From Asterias amurensis (Eukaryota; Echinodermata; Asteroidea; Forcipulatida; Asteriidae): a stretch of 64,000 bases of DNA. Numbering within the stretch: the stretch's first letter is position 1; each line of letters begins with the position of its first letter. Under the pieces are notes generated by a model that searched no databases, was not told the origin of the DNA, and saw only the letters and a list, made by a program, of their open reading frames with translations. The translations under genes and the position numbers were made by a program. The DNA lies in contig NC_092650.1 of NCBI RefSeq assembly GCF_032118995.1, positions 16,611,501 through 16,675,500 of the forward strand, read 5' to 3'. Positions 19,601 through 32,773 of the stretch are shown here, in pieces.

Positions 19601-19995
19601 AAATAATAAATACAACCTTGCTAAGATGTATTCGACAAGAAAGTGTTGTTGAACTTGAGCATAAATTGGGTGCAAATGTTTGAACTGCACTACAGTAGAC
19701 CTTCCTCATTCATTATAAACTTGAACTACCAATTCGTTCTTACCTTGATCGCATTTTTGATCAGGTCCACGTACGAGAACGGCGCTACGATCCGCCGTCT
19801 GTAGCCAGGCCGTTTGATCCCTTTAGTGGATACCCTGGCTCCCGAACGCTTCTTAGAGCTCGCCCCGGTTGGCACGAGAAGGTCGGGCCTGTCCTTGAAC
19901 GAGCTTAACGGCCCCCAATGCGGTTCCTGCCCACCGTCATCTTCCTCCGTTACCCCCATGAGTATATCTACCGGCTCCGTCTTGATGGACAACAT
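16654..19995 (-). CDS. foxH: FoxH-like forkhead transcription factor, two exons, intact (unit 1)
   Basis: Join of exon 1 (19744-19995, 84 codons) and exon 2 (16654-17667, 337 codons plus TAA), giving about 421 aa. Splice signals are AAG|GTAAGA and CTACAG|TCG, phase 0, with a 2.08 kb intron cutting the forkhead domain. The domain runs from APFSY (residue ~71) through GWKNSVRHNLS (113-123) to DNFWALNP (~149). The gap-free GSYVGWKNS block and NDCFVKLL...RPFGKDNFW resemble FoxH (Fast-1) more than FoxM, FoxN or FoxQ2. FoxH proteins are nuclear partners of Smad2/4 in Nodal/Activin signalling; this role is family knowledge. Also visible: IKTE near the N-terminus (sumoylation-type), a basic stretch ending GYRRR, and PVDLR at ~216-220 (CtBP-type). 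I see no clear Smad-interaction motif. The long tail is Ser/Pro-rich and probably disordered. Confidence 0.8.
17943..18142 (+). repeat. GGACACTTCGTACC / GGACAACTCGACGG minisatellite (unit 1)
   Basis: Three copies of a GACACTTCGTACC motif followed by about six copies of a related GACAACTCGWCSG motif at roughly 15-bp spacing, the two motifs sharing a GACAMYTCG core. Equivalents: 38089-38288 and 58044-58243. Confidence 0.85.
18291..18314 (+). repeat. Poly-T tract
   Basis: About 24 T. Length differs slightly between units (near 38437 and 58393). A plausible site of base-count error. Confidence 0.9.
18795..18903 (+). promoter_or_regulatory. Promoter-like block: CRE, CCAAT, YY1-type start (unit 1)
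   Basis: TGACGTCA at 18795-18802, then AGCCAATGACAG, a CACGCGCGTG palindrome near 18878, and AAGATGGCGGC at the ATG. The local rise in GC and these motifs in the expected order suggest a real TATA-less promoter. Because it sits in an intron transcribed from the other strand, it could also act as an enhancer or an antisense promoter for the FoxH-like gene. Equivalents: 38940-39048 and 58897-59005. Confidence 0.5.
18904..18957 (+). CDS. Candidate plus-strand first coding exon inside FoxH intron (unit 1)
   Basis: AAGATGGCGGC surrounds the ATG, a context typical of housekeeping first exons with a YY1-type element. The exon gives 18 codons (MAAKPDFDQKNRMASKTK) up to a donor AAG|GTAAAC, phase 0. 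Upstream lie a perfect CRE at 18795-18802 and a CCAAT at about 18863. I could not find further exons in the following plus-strand sequence, so it may be an orphan promoter-exon captured by the duplication, or its partners may be outside the array. I do not recognise the protein. Confidence 0.45.
18958..19743. other. FoxH intron, part next to exon 1
   Basis: Contains a G-run at about 19139-19150 and a C-run at about 19267-19275 that bracket a ~130-bp segment (GGACCACAAAATTGACATTG near the right end). Run lengths differ in every unit. No exon seen on the minus strand. On the plus strand this is where exon 2 of the candidate MAAKPDF gene would be sought, and none is evident. Confidence 0.45.
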
Positions 19996-20999
19996 AATTT
20001 ACAGATAAGCTTGAAACAACGAATGCAGAGCGATAAACCAGAATATTGATAAACCAACAACTGATCATGAGAGCTGAGCAACTGGCTAGAACCGTAACAT
20101 GCTGCTCTCCCAAACTCTGGCATTCTCCGAAATGCATTCAATACACCCATGAGTTGATCAAAAGACTAAAAAAGCCACCAGCCTTGTTAACCCCAGTAAT
20201 TGTTTATTGTGGTCTATGTTGTGTATAGATAGCTTACAGGTTCGCCCTAGTGTGTTCCATGGTATTTGTTGTTGGTGCCGTGAAAACGACTCTCTTCTAA
20301 TCAACTTTCTGAATGGTCTGTGCACTCATTCATTTTGATAACGTGAAAATTCATTGAAGCGTTCGTATCCTTTTATCATCACCTGGCTAGGGGCCATCAG
20401 CCTCTGGTATCTTCACGGGTTTGTTCTGGGGCTGCCAATGACCTGCGGCTTCATCAAACGTATGTTTGTATGTCCCTGACCGAGCTAAATTAATGTGGTC
20501 GAGGGGGTTTGCCAGTAAACGCAATCTACAGAAATTAGGACAATACAGCTTATTTTAAAAGGGGATAATTAAGTCCTGCGTTGGAGACAGGTTTCAATAC
20601 TCTTTTGTTTTATGAATTGAATTAGATAAGGTGCAAAGGGAAAGCAGGGAGATTAAAGCTATAAGATACGTTGCTATACAATCCATTGTCCTACTTTGGG
20701 GGTGGAAGGGCTGTATATCTGATGTTATGGAAACACCTTTGTATACAAATGTGGATTACATCGGGTTATGTGAGCGTTGGGGGTTTAGTCATATGGGGTG
20801 TGACCCTTATAATTTGATTGAACATATTATTAAACCGCATTGGTGGACATCAAGTCTACCCATGGACAATGGCACACAAAAAAGATCAAACGAAAACGTA
20901 GCCAGCTTCTCCCTAACAACTAGTGTTGGTCGAATTGATGGCAAACTTTCTTTTTAAATTGCCCCTTTTCACACGATATAGCCGAGCCGGAATTCTTTT

Positions 21000-21325
21000 T
21001 TGTCTCGACCCTGTGATGAAATATTCCCACGCAAAGTCAACAGCAGATACTTTACTACTAAAAAGACTCGTGAAAATGATATTCCAAAAAGCCACAACAT
21101 TTTGCCGTTTTGGATCAAGCACCCTTACGTTGTACGCATTTATTGTAAATTCAGGTCTCTTCTCAAAACTTATCTTATGTCACAGGTTTTCAATGACTAA
21201 TTACGTTGTGTCTGTTTTTTCTTTGTGTTGTGTTTGGTTTTTGTTTTGTTTTTGGTTTTACTGCGCCTTGAACACCCAGCAGGGTGGACATGTGCGCATT
21301 ACAAGTCTTATTATTGTTAAGTTCA
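21000..21325 (+). mobile_element. L2/CR1-like retrotransposon 3' fragment (unit 2)
   Basis: The best-kept copy: an open stretch includes LPFWIKHPYVVR and then FRSLLKTYLMSQVFND with a stop, followed by the 3' UTR signature and an ATT-rich end. Confidence 0.55.
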
Positions 21326-22140
21326 GCAGCCCATCCAACAAGCAGTATTGATTGAGGCCAGTTTACCAAACCCGAACAAGACGTCTTGCCGTGATGATAA
21401 AGTAAAATCAAATGGACCTTTTGAATGTAGCAGCCAAATTGCACGTCTTCCATACCGAGGCTTGTCATCAGGAAAAAAATGTCTGTCTCCCAAACGTTAT
21501 GATTAAAACCACCAAAAAGTGATCTATTGCATAACGCAAGATGAACAGGCTTAATGAAGTTGAGGTACTACGCGCAAGTTTTTATGCAAACAAAAACCCA
21601 GCTATAGCCTTATCGTTATATGATTTGCCTTTGTGGGTGTGGGGACATTCTGAGAATGTGACGTATGCAAGGGGTCTTCAACTTCAACCTCTTGGACCAT
21701 AGTTCGAATCCCCCCGGAGCACTATATAGGTGAATTGATTCGTTTTCCCCTACGTGTGTGCGAAGGTTTTGCCTGTGTTCATTATGTGTCACCCGCCCCC
21801 ATAGACAAACTGAAACCGTATCCTTTATGTGGGAACGTGTGGCAACGCTAGTCAAGTAGAGGCATAGGCACAATGCACGAATATAAATTGCTAAGCATGA
21901 CATTTCTTCCCTGATAAAAACAGAATTACCGGCCAAATTTCCATTTGTTGCATATTATTGCTTGTTAATGGTATTCAGCTGTTGTTTGATTATCCTGAAC
22001 ATCACTGTGGACTTGGTCGGTAATCCCGTTGTTATCAAAGAAGAAGTTCATGCTAGGCACATTTTTTTTGTGCTTAGCAGCTCTATGAAATTGGGGCCCG
22101 GTGATTGAAGTCCTTGGCTTCGCAACCAGAATCAATCAAC

Positions 22141-22179
<39 letters not shown>

Positions 22180-22952
22180 CGACAAATGAAATAAATGATG
22201 AAAACAAAAATGAAGGCATAAGAGTGAAAAACATCATTAGGAAATCACAACAGTGCAAACGTCGTTACGTTTTACGCTAAAATACTCATTTATTGAACGA
22301 TTTAGGAAAATGCGAAAAATGACAGTAAAAGTCAATATTGTCTCTGTTTGTGGTGACACAAAGTTGAGAAAAATTGGTTGTTGTTCTTGATTAAATAACT
22401 GATCAGCTCCTTCCTAGAAAAAAACCTACTCAATACGAGGTCAGGTCAGAAGGGAAAGAGCCCTTTCTAAACAATTATCAAATTGCGGAGAAAGCATTAG
22501 TTTCATAATAATCACATTCATTTGTAGTTATTCAGGTTTGTTTGTCTTGTTGACACCTTTATATATCTATTATATTTAATCTTTCAAGTTTCAGAGAAAC
22601 TTAATATGAAAAAAAATCCAATATTTTGTCGATCAATAAACTAAAATGAGTACAATCCACAAGATAGTAACAGTGACTAAAACAGATGACATCGATTTTA
22701 TGTATTTATATGAGCGGTAAAGCTTTTGAGACGATTTGTTTCATTACAATTACGACGAATGATTTAAAAGGGCAGGAAGACGTAAATATATATTTAAAGA
22801 AAATAAGGAATCGCAACCACGATTTCGATTTTAAACTACACTATTTAAAATAAAACTCCAAAGGTTACCGATACATCAGTCTGTTTCGTTCCGGTCATTT
22901 TTATGGTGCAATAAAGGGGATGGAACTTTCGCACCTGATGGGATCAGAAACA

Positions 22953-25900
22953 TCAGACCGCATTATCAAGTGCCTTCCTGGCCCCAAGTCTGCCTTTCTT
23001 CATCACAGACTGTTTCTCGTTGATGGTTTTAAGGAGTTGTTTCTGCTCTTCGGTCAAACTCTTCTTTGTCTTCATGTGTTTCTTGGCCATCTTGCTTAGC
23101 TGGGTGGGCAGTTTCTCGGCGCCCCTCTTCTTATTGAATCCAAAACCTATAAATAAGAAATAAAAGGCCATGACAAAAATCAGAATTTGAACAAATTCAT
23201 CCGTCTGATAGAAATAAAAATAAAAATAATTCCATTTAATAAAGGCAGTGGACACTATTGGTAATTACTCAAAATAATTATTAGCAAAAAACCTCACTTC
23301 GTAATGAGTAATGGGGAGAGGTTGGTAGTATGAAACATTGTGAGAAACGGCTCCCTCTCCAGTGACGTAGTTTTAGAGAAAGAAGTAATTTTCCACGAAT
23401 TTGATTTCGAGACCTCAAGTTTAGAATTTGAGGTCTCAAAATCAAGCATCTAAAAGCACACAACTTCGTGCGACAAGGGTGTTTTTCTTCATAGTTACCT
23501 CGCAACTCCGACGACCAATCGAGCTCAAATTTTCACAGGTTTATTATTTTGTGCATAAAATATGTCGAGATATAGCAAGTGAGAAGACTGGTTATTGACA
23601 TTATTTACCAATAGTGTTCATTGCCTTTAAAAAAAACCCTTTTCCGAAGGTTGGAAAGCGGGAATGCAGATTGTGGTTATCAAAGAGAAGCGTTTAAAGA
23701 CACTGGACACATTTTATCAGTATTCTCACTTGGATAAAATACAAACGTTTGACTCAATATTGTTCAAAACAGTTGCAAGAGAATCATGAAAGTAAAAAAC
23801 AAAACCCGGTGTTGCATTAATGTTGAGTGTTTTCAGATGCCTTATTTCACAGATTTCAGGAATTAAGTTTTGTATTATTTGAGTAAGATATTACCTCTTC
23901 CTCAAAAACTACGTTACTCCAGAGGGAGCCGTTTCTCATAGTGATTCATATCACTAACTATCAACAGCTCTCATTTGCCGTTACCAAGTGCGTTTGTATG
24001 CTAACAATTATTTTGGGGAATTACCAAAAGCGTAACATGTGGTTTTAACTAAAGATGCATTTTGTAAAATCTTACAACCATGCTACAATTTAGCAAGGTA
24101 CCCTTGCTAAATTACTCTAGTGTGAAAGGGGCTTAATACGCGAGAAACTGCGTAGGGTCATTGATGATTGCGAAGCTTGCTAGTCTAGGCACTTCCATTC
24201 ATCTAGTGCGACGATGCATTGAACCGAGAGAAGTATTTTACGTTTAGTAGTCATGGTTTAGGGCTGAACAAACAAAAACAAATTGATAAGAGCGGGATTT
24301 GAACCAACGGCCGTCCGGATTAACGTACCAGTCGTAATGGCAGGAGATTCTGTACGCCTTAGCTGAGATTCTGAGATTTGTAAACCCTAAAATGCTTCTA
24401 CATGAGTGCGTTCGTTTAGCTTCCCTGGGTCGACCCCGGTGTGTGGCATTTTTTTTCCAGGGCGAACGTGTGCAGCTAATTACCCACGTTCGTCCTGGAA
24501 AAAAAACCGCCACACACCGGGGTCGACCCAGGGGAGCTAAACGAACGCACCAATTATTGGGTCTCAGAATTCATAACACCAACTACCTATCTTTCTGTAA
24601 GAATGTATATATACTAAGCTCCATAAGTACCTTGTTGGTAGATACGTGCGCTATCAACATTATTAATTATTATTATGAAGAAGTGTGTTTGTTCATACCA
24701 TCGTGGATGCCATAGCAGCCAAGCCATTCGTCGTCACCGAAGGGACAATCTATGATACGATCACACGCCATCCACGTTGGGACCACTACGTCGGACAGGA
24801 GGCAGTAATGCAACAAGTCCTGGTCGAAGAAGGCTAATGGGAGGAGACAAAAACAATCGTGTTAGTCTTCCAAATATGTCTGATTTGTTTTTGAATAAAA
24901 TGATATAATTTAGACCAATATTAAGAACTTTGTGAAGTTAACAACGAGTAAATGTACTTCTCCCTCGATCACTACAGTGACAGTAGTGGTTCAGGTGGAA
25001 TTTCTACCATAGATCAAATACAGGAACGTTTTCTTTTCACAACTAGCTGAGAAGTTCCCCCAATTCCGTAAAATCTATACTCCATAATCTACATACAGCA
25101 AGTAGTATACACACATTCAAAATTTAACACGTTGATACAACCACTTTACCACGTAGTGCCTCAAATCATGATTATTGTTATTAACAACTGTGTGGTGAGT
25201 TTCTTTAAAATAAATTCCGGTTATAATGTTATTAATCAGGTTACGGGTCAATTTCACAGCTAAGCAGATAGTTATGCTTAAAAAACCTTTTCAACTAAAA
25301 CAAAAATAAGCCGGATACCATTCACATGCTGTACACGTGTCATGGTAATTGGCTGGTAACCTTTTTCTGGTGAGCAATTTTTTGTTGTGCTTAATAGTTT
25401 AAAGGCAGTGGACACTATTGGTAATTACTCAAAATAATTATTATCATAAAAACCTTACTTGGTAATGAGTAATGGGGAGGGCTCTCTCTGAAGTAACCTT
25501 GAAAGAAGTAATTTTCCACGAATTTGAATTTAAGACCTCAGATTTAGAATTAGGTCTCGAAATCAAGCACTTGAAAGCGCAGAACTTCGTGTTACAAGGG
25601 TGTTTTTTCTTTCATTATTATCTCGCAACTTTGACGACCAATTGAGCTCAAATTTTCTTAGGTTTGTTATTTTATGCATATGTTGAGATACACCAAGTGA
25701 GAAGACAGTGTCCAGTGTCGTTAAATCATTACTATTGATACTCACGGTCACAGTTGGATTCGTCTTCTCCTTGGCTACAGTCTGTAATGCCGTCACACAC
25801 CCAGGACGAAAAGATGCAGTCCCCGGAATAACACTGGTAATCACACCACTCGGAACCACCTACATAATCGGAACCGAAATTCCAGGAGAATTCGAAGCTG

Positions 25901-28900
25901 GGTAGGTCGCTATTACCAATCGACTCTAAAGAGAATACAGAAAGAAAAGAAAAAAAGTTCATAGATATACAAATAACTTACAGGGTTTACAGAAGGTAAT
26001 GGTCAAAAACTGCTCATGAAATATTTTTCCATGAAATGCTTTACTTTTTGAGAAAACATTAAAGCAGTTATAGGCTGGGTTTTCCTGTTATTTTCTCGCG
26101 ACTCCGATGACCGTTAGAGCCTAAATTTTCACAGGTTTGTTATTTTATATATAAGTTGTGATACACGAAGTGTGGACCCTTGGATAATACTGTTTACCGA
26201 AAGTGTCAAATGACTTTAAAGGCAGTGGACACTATTGGTAATTACTCAAAATAATTATTATCATAAAAGTCGTTTCTTGAACACGAGTAATGGGGACAGG
26301 TTGATGTATAAAATATTGTAAGAAACAGCTCCCTCTGAAGTGACGTAGTTTTCCACTAATTTGATTTAGAGACCTCAGATTTAAAATTTGAGGTCTCGAA
26401 CCAAGCACATGAAAGCACACTTCGTGTGTCCATGGTGCGACAAGGGTGTTTTTCTATCATTAATATTTTTAAATAGTTTTTTCTTTCATGAATATCTTGC
26501 AACTTCGACGACCGATTGAGCTCAAATTTTCACAGATTTGTTATTTGATGCATATGTTGGGACACACCAAGCGAGCAGACACGTCTTAGACAATTACCAA
26601 TAGTGTCCAGTGTTTTTAATACAACAAAGTTATGGCCTTGTCCGAATTAGCGGTTAAGGCTACGGATAGAGTTGAAGTATGGCGTCCTTAGCAACACACT
26701 TAACAACAGCCGTAGCCGTAGCTGTAGCTGTAGCCGCCAATTCGGATACGGCTCATCAAGTAACACATCTTAATTTGTTTTTTACTGGAAGATCTAGATT
26801 GGATCCTATTTTGTATGCAAAACTCGCTTCAGATGTGTTTGTTGGCGTGCAGTAGGCCTAAGAGGAAATGCTAAACAGGCAATATTACAGAATAGTTTTT
26901 TGAGAAATATGTAAAAAAACGATCACACAATTTTTTACATGACATCGATTCGAAAAAACACAAGAAATTGGGTTAATTTAATTCTAAAATTACAGCGCCC
27001 CATTAAGTAATATTTTATTCGACACTTTCTACCATCATTATCTTCAAACTGTGTGTTTTTATGTTAATCTGTGGACACTGTGTTTTGTGTCTTACAAAAA
27101 TAGTCCAGCCGATTTCACGAAACTTTACGCAACTGCGTAAGTCCACTTGCGTAACGTTTATGGCGCAACTTACGTCATAAATGTTGCGCAAGTGGACTTA
27201 CGCAGTTGCGTAAAATTTCGTGAAATCGGCAGCAGACCCTTTAAATAAAAGAGTAAGTGCTTCGTTCAAGCTTGTAATTCGAAAGAGTTCTCTCCCAAAA
27301 GGAAGGCCCACAACAGATTATAAAGACAAAAGAAAAGGAAAAAAAAAAAAAAAACAGGCAAAAAGAATAAAAAACACTAATGGTAAAAAAAATAAAATAC
27401 AAATAATACTAATCAAGGGAAAGTAATTCTTTACGACTCGAATTTGGGCCAAATCATTCAACAAGTTCGAAATCGTTTTTTATTTTTCGTTTTGGACTGA
27501 CTTTTCTTTTCCATATATTAATAAAAATAGTCTTATTCTTTGTCAGAGTTTTGGGAACATACAATTGTTCCAGCTGCAGCTCGAGTACAACTAAATTGAA
27601 GGCATAATTTAAAAAAAAAAAGTCAATAAATAAAGACGAGAGAGTAGTTTTAGGGGTGAATTTACCGTAGTTACACCCTTCTTCATCATCACCATGTGGA
27701 CAATCAGTCCATCCGTCGCATTGCCAGTGAGCATAGATACAGTCTCCAGAATCGCATGTGTATTCACTCCCAGCCTCACAGCCACCTATTATAGGAATGA
27801 ATCAAACATACACTGTTATAAGTCAAATCAGTACTGATTTGGGGAAATACTACACCGCAAAAGACTGGGGTGTTAAAATGATTCTTCCTGATCTCTAAGT
27901 GACAACACCAACATGGTGTCATAAAATTAACACCATGTTGGTGTTGTCACCTTTATAGAAACCACGAGAATCAAGTTAACATCCCAGTTTTTGCGGTGTA
28001 CAAGGGAGGTCACGTTAGCCATGCAAGTTACGCGAGCAAAATGCCTAAGCGTGAACGTCAGAAAATTGTGTAGTATAGTATCTCACTTTTTGATCATAAC
28101 GTGAACTTACGTACGATACGTGCAGACGTCATAAAGCGAGCAAGCAATAAGCCAAAAGTAGTGACGTCACTTAAAACGATTGTTTTTCTGACGTCTACGT
28201 TTGACATTATTTGCTTGCGTAGTATGACATGCATTTAAACCTCCCTACCTACATGAATTCCCCAAAACGCAAGATGTACAATAATTATTCATTAGTGGGC
28301 GAAAAAGCTACGCGAAACCTTCGTCGAGATGGTCACCAATAAGCACTTCCAGTACTTAGTGTTCATTATAAATCTTTGTTACCGGTAATCACTTTTGTTC
28401 GAAATTGGGTGAGCTAACCATTATTCACAACAACGGATTCAAACGATTTCATACAATCAAATCGGCTGATACAAAGCATCGTGTCTTTTTTTAGTTTTCA
28501 GTCATTACCATACTCGTATAGAGGAGGTCTACCTGACTCTCCGTGGCATATATTTCCATCGTCATTATTTGGACAATCTCTCCCACCGTCGCATACTAAG
28601 TCAGCCGAGATACAGTGTCCTGACATGCACAGCAAATCATCCACACCAGTAGACTTGACAAATTATGTAATGAAGAATTAGTAATGGCGAAGAATGCTCT
28701 CCTTTATAGGCAAAGTCATTGTTCTTGTTTAAGCACATTGCCATTTTTACCCTCGCCGTTAATAGTAGAAGCGTTTCTAGTCTTTCCCAAACCGTGAGGC
28801 TGGGTCAAGATTTTGTCTCTATCGATAATTAAGAAAAATCCAGAAGTTTACAAACATCAATGTTAGATTTAAATGGTACACAAACATCACGTTTAAACGA

Positions 28901-31900
28901 GATTAAAGGCAGTGGACACTATTGGTAATTACTCAAAATAATTGTTAGCATGAAACCTTTGTTGATGACGAGTAATGGGGAGAGGTTGATGGCATAACAC
29001 ATTGTGAGAAACGGCTCCCTCTGAAGTGCCAGAGTTTTCGAGAAAGAAGTAATTTTCCACGAATTTGATTTCGAGACCTCATATTTAAAACTGGAGGTCT
29101 CGAAATCAACCATCTGAACGCACACAACTTCGTGTAACAAGAGTGTTTTTTTTCTTCTTTCATTATTATCTCGCAAGTTCGATGACCGATCGAACTCAAC
29201 TTTTCTCAGGTTCGTTATTTTATGCACATGCTGAAATACACCAACTGTGAAGGCTAGCCTTTGGAAATTACCAATAGTGTCCACTACTTTTAAATAACAT
29301 TCCCGGTCAAAAACGGTTTCGCTTATTAAGTACCTGTTGATTCGCTGATGAAACATCCAAATTCGTCGTCCCCATCTGGACAGTCATCCATCCCGTCGCA
29401 TTGCCAGTAACCTGAGACACAGCCTCCTGACATGCACAGGAAGTCATCCCCACCAGAACAGTTCACTAGATTTGGAGCAAAGTGGTAATGGCAAATAGGT
29501 AAAGGCGAAGATATCTATAAAATCAATGTAATTTTTCGTGTTTATGTAATGTTTGTACGTCAATCAGACATCTCACCACAAGCTTGTGCTTCTAGATGAT
29601 GCCTCAATACTTGATAATAGTGAATTGTCCATTCTGCCTTGAAGAGCTTTAATTATTGGATCCCTTTTTTTATGAAGAAAAAATATTATTATGGCTATGT
29701 GATGTTTCATGAAGTTTGGAAAAAAAAAGAAGAAGTTTGAATTGATTTGAAATTACAACCTTCAAAATAAAAAAATGTCCTCTGAAATATATAAGCATCA
29801 TGTCGACATTTTGGCCACACCCATTATCCCTTGGTCTCCGTGCCAGTTCGAGATCTTTGCACCGTTTCAGACCCGGGGTTGGACCCGAAACCTGTTTTTT
29901 TATTTGAGCTAAAATAATGGTACTAAAAATCAGCCCAGTCTTTTCGCTCGGCCCCAGCGGCTAGTCTATCCACGATAGCTGGGATGGGCTACTCGCTTGA
30001 ACGATTCTTGTTCAGGAAGTATACGTCATGCGCACAGTGCATAGAAATATGGTTCAGCGTGCGTGTGATGCATGATGGGACTGCGCATTATTAAACCAAT
30101 GACAGTGCATGATACGTAGGCCCATCCCAGCGCCTTTGGTTAAAGAAAGGCTCTGGGGACGAGCAAACCCAGTCTTGAGAGTTTTGTACACAGGGGACTT
30201 TTTGGACGCTTGGTGGCAGCAGACTTACAAAAAACTAACCTCTACAGCGGTTCGGAACTTTTCGTGTGCTCTCGGAACATTCCGGCACGGTTCGCGACGA
30301 TCCCCCACGCAGCAGGTTTGGGGAGTTGTTACATAAGAGTGGACTAACCACTAGAACCTGGTTGTAAATGATTTCATGTCTAAAAGATGCAAGTACTGCT
30401 TCAGACCTCTTTATTCAAGTACATTTGTAGCAGCAGGTTTGGGGAGTTGTTACATAAGAGTGGACTAACCACTAGGACCTGGTTGTTAATATTTTCATGT
30501 CTAAAAGATCAGTACTGCTTCAGACATCTATATTAAAGTACATTTGTGGCAGCAGGTTTGGGGAGTTGTTACATAAGAGTGGACTAACCACTAGGACCTG
30601 GTTGTTAATATTTTCATGTCTCTAAGAGGCAAGCATATGCAAGATGACGTCATAAGGTCATTCCGCTGTGGAGGTTAGTATTTAATTAATCTCGGTAATG
30701 TACGCATGCTCAGAACTATGGTAAGGCTGCTGCCACCCTACGTCCGAAAGTCCCCCATGAATCGTACACCTTCACATAACATCTCAAGCTCCACTTTTGT
30801 GTTCTCTCAAGATACGTACCAGTTTGAATAATATTAGTGTTTCAAAGAAATCCCCTTGTTCAGTAAGTGAAATTCAGGCGAAACACTTACTATTACTATT
30901 ACTATTTTAAAATAATGTTGCTGTTTATCTCCTTTTCTATTATTGTAATATTTTTTTAACTGACCATTCTTTGATATCTAACGTTTACTTTGTGAACCTT
31001 CATCTTGTAAATACTTGTACAGATTAATGATTTGAAAGTATATGTGATGTATTTTGTTTCGGGACATAGTTTTACTCATTCCTAAAAAAAAAAACTACAG
31101 CACCTCAGCAAGTATTATTTTAAAGGAAGCCTTCTTATACCATCTTAAAACGGTGTAAGTTTAATGTAAAAAGTAATCCTTTAACATGGTGACTAAAATG
31201 CACTAGACACAATTAAGTAAGAAACTTACTCAGTAACGAGCAATGGAGAGCTGTTGAGCAGTATAAAATAGTGTGAGAAGTGACATTTTTAAGAAAATGG
31301 TACTTCTCACCATCAAATAATATAATACTTCAGGCCGGAAGCCTTTCATTTTGTTTGTGAAAGCATGCACACACTTGTGTAACATGGGTGTTTTTTCTTC
31401 TGTCATTATTCTCTTCGCAACTTCGCCAGACGAATTGAGTAAAAACTTTCACAGATTTGTTAATTGATGATATGTTGAGATGCACCAAGTGAGAATACTG
31501 GTCTCTGACAATTACCAAAGGTGTCCAGTGCATTTAACACCATGACTAGATCAAGTCTAAAACAAAATGGTTATAAATAAAAAAAAAAAAATACATACGG
31601 CTGCGTTCTTCGTGACGACGTTGCATTCTTTTCTCCTTTTGTGCTGGCTTGCTCAAGCACATCCCTATGAAGAGAAATATATAATGTTGATAAATCAAAC
31701 AAATACAATAAGGTTGTTAGTTTCTTTCCCTTCATGTTGAAGGTAAGATACACCTTGGTGACTATCCCTCAATCTCCATTAAATGAACTATAGGTAGATA
31801 CCACTGAAGAGCTGTTGATATTACTGTGAAAAAAACACAGGCCTACCCTTAAAGATTGAGGGAATTAGACATGTTTTAGAATCTAACAGAAAATTATTTA

Positions 31901-32710
31901 AAAAGCGGATTCATCATGTGTTTAAAGGGTCTTTGTACTTTTTCCTAACAAAAAACACAATGTCCACAGATTTACATTAAACTTTACAGTTCAAAGATTA
32001 TGATAGCAGAAAGCTTCCCTTGAAATTTTACAAACTGAAGTGCTGTAGTTTTTACGAAATGAGTAAAACAAATTATTTTCGTCTCAGTTTTAGCATGTAC
32101 AAACGTATTAACCAGCTATGCTATGGTTTTGGTATAATATCATAACTGGTTAATGGGATTTTACATGCTAAAATAATTTTCGTCTCATGAGACGAAAACT
32201 ATTTTGTGACTTGTTTTACTCCTTTCTCAAAAACTACACAACCTCAGCTAGTAATATTTGAAGGGAAGCTTTCCACTATCACTATCTTCAAACCCTGTAA
32301 GTTTAATGTAAATCTGTGGACATTTTGAAAAAGTACCCGAATCATTTAAACTCTCTAAGCACAGTTTTTACAGTGTATATATCCCCGATGACAAAACGGA
32401 AAACATGCCCATCCCCACCATGGCCTAGAGATCTTTATCACTCTGCCTCCATCTTGGAAATTAATGTACCTCGTATCGAACAATAATAATGAATTCTAAG
32501 AATCATTTAGCAAATAGAACCAGACTATTTTGTTCTTTCATCCTCGGTTTGGTAATATTGGTATCAATATGAGAAGTTCAGGATGGCTGAATCATGATAA
32601 AATAAATGTCTATATCACAGCCCCGCTTGTTAGTAACGAAAACGACAAGAGAACTTACCGATCACAAGGGATCCTACCAAGAGAGCGAGGGCGAGGCGTG
32701 TTGCTTCCAT
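22953..32710 (-). CDS. Secreted LDLa-repeat protein with lysine-rich tail (unit 2)
   Basis: Exons on the minus strand: 32659-32710, 31599-31664, 29334-29465, 27666-27785, 25746-25925, 24699-24833 and 22953-23146. All splice sites and frames match unit 1, giving ~292 aa. The tail exon lacks one Asn codon (FGFNKKR instead of FGFNNKKR) and has Lys for Glu (KTKKS instead of KTEKS), which makes the tail more basic. Both changes are shared with unit 4. The signal-peptide exon and TATA box are unchanged. Confidence 0.8.
23241..23629 (+). mobile_element. Fold-back MITE family 1 (unit 2)
   Basis: Orthologous insertion to 3299-3691, sharing a CCTCTCCAGTG variant with unit 4 only. Confidence 0.75.
25401..25722 (+). 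mobile_element. Fold-back MITE family 1 (unit 2)
   Basis: Orthologous to 5462-5783, next to the exon 5 donor. Confidence 0.75.
26218..26619 (+). mobile_element. Fold-back MITE family 1 (unit 2)
   Basis: Orthologous to 6279-6680. Confidence 0.75.
27109..27229. repeat. 121-bp near-perfect palindrome (unit 2)
   Basis: Same element as 7170-7290. Confidence 0.9.
28533..28658 (-). pseudogene. Decayed LDLa exon (unit 2)
   Basis: Same lesions as the unit 1 copy: Ser in place of cysteine 1, no AG acceptor at the homologous site, DDG in place of DDE. The lesions therefore predate the array. Confidence 0.75.
28905..29293 (+). mobile_element. Fold-back MITE family 1 (unit 2)
   Basis: Orthologous to 8966-9354. 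Confidence 0.75.
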
Positions 32711-32766
32711 TGTCAGATAGTTTTGAGCTTGTCTACTGCTTGCCTTCCAAAGCAATTGAGGCTCAT

Positions 32767-32773
32767 ATTTATA
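32767..32773 (-). promoter_or_regulatory. TATA box of the LDLa-tail gene (unit 2)
   Basis: TATAAAT in the same position relative to the start codon as in unit 1. Confidence 0.6.

Larger units (their letters stand above)
1..19936. repeat. Tandem unit 1 of a ~20 kb two-gene array
   Basis: First complete unit, defined from the first bases of the window (inside FoxH-like exon 1) to the same point at 19937. Minus-strand order is FoxH-like gene (19995 down to 16654), then the LDLa-tail gene (12764 down to 3013). The unit boundary is arbitrary because the real duplication breakpoint is not visible: every base continues into the next unit. Private differences include a short duplicated segment near 1360-1380 and loss of about 10 bases near 2952. 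Confidence 0.95.
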
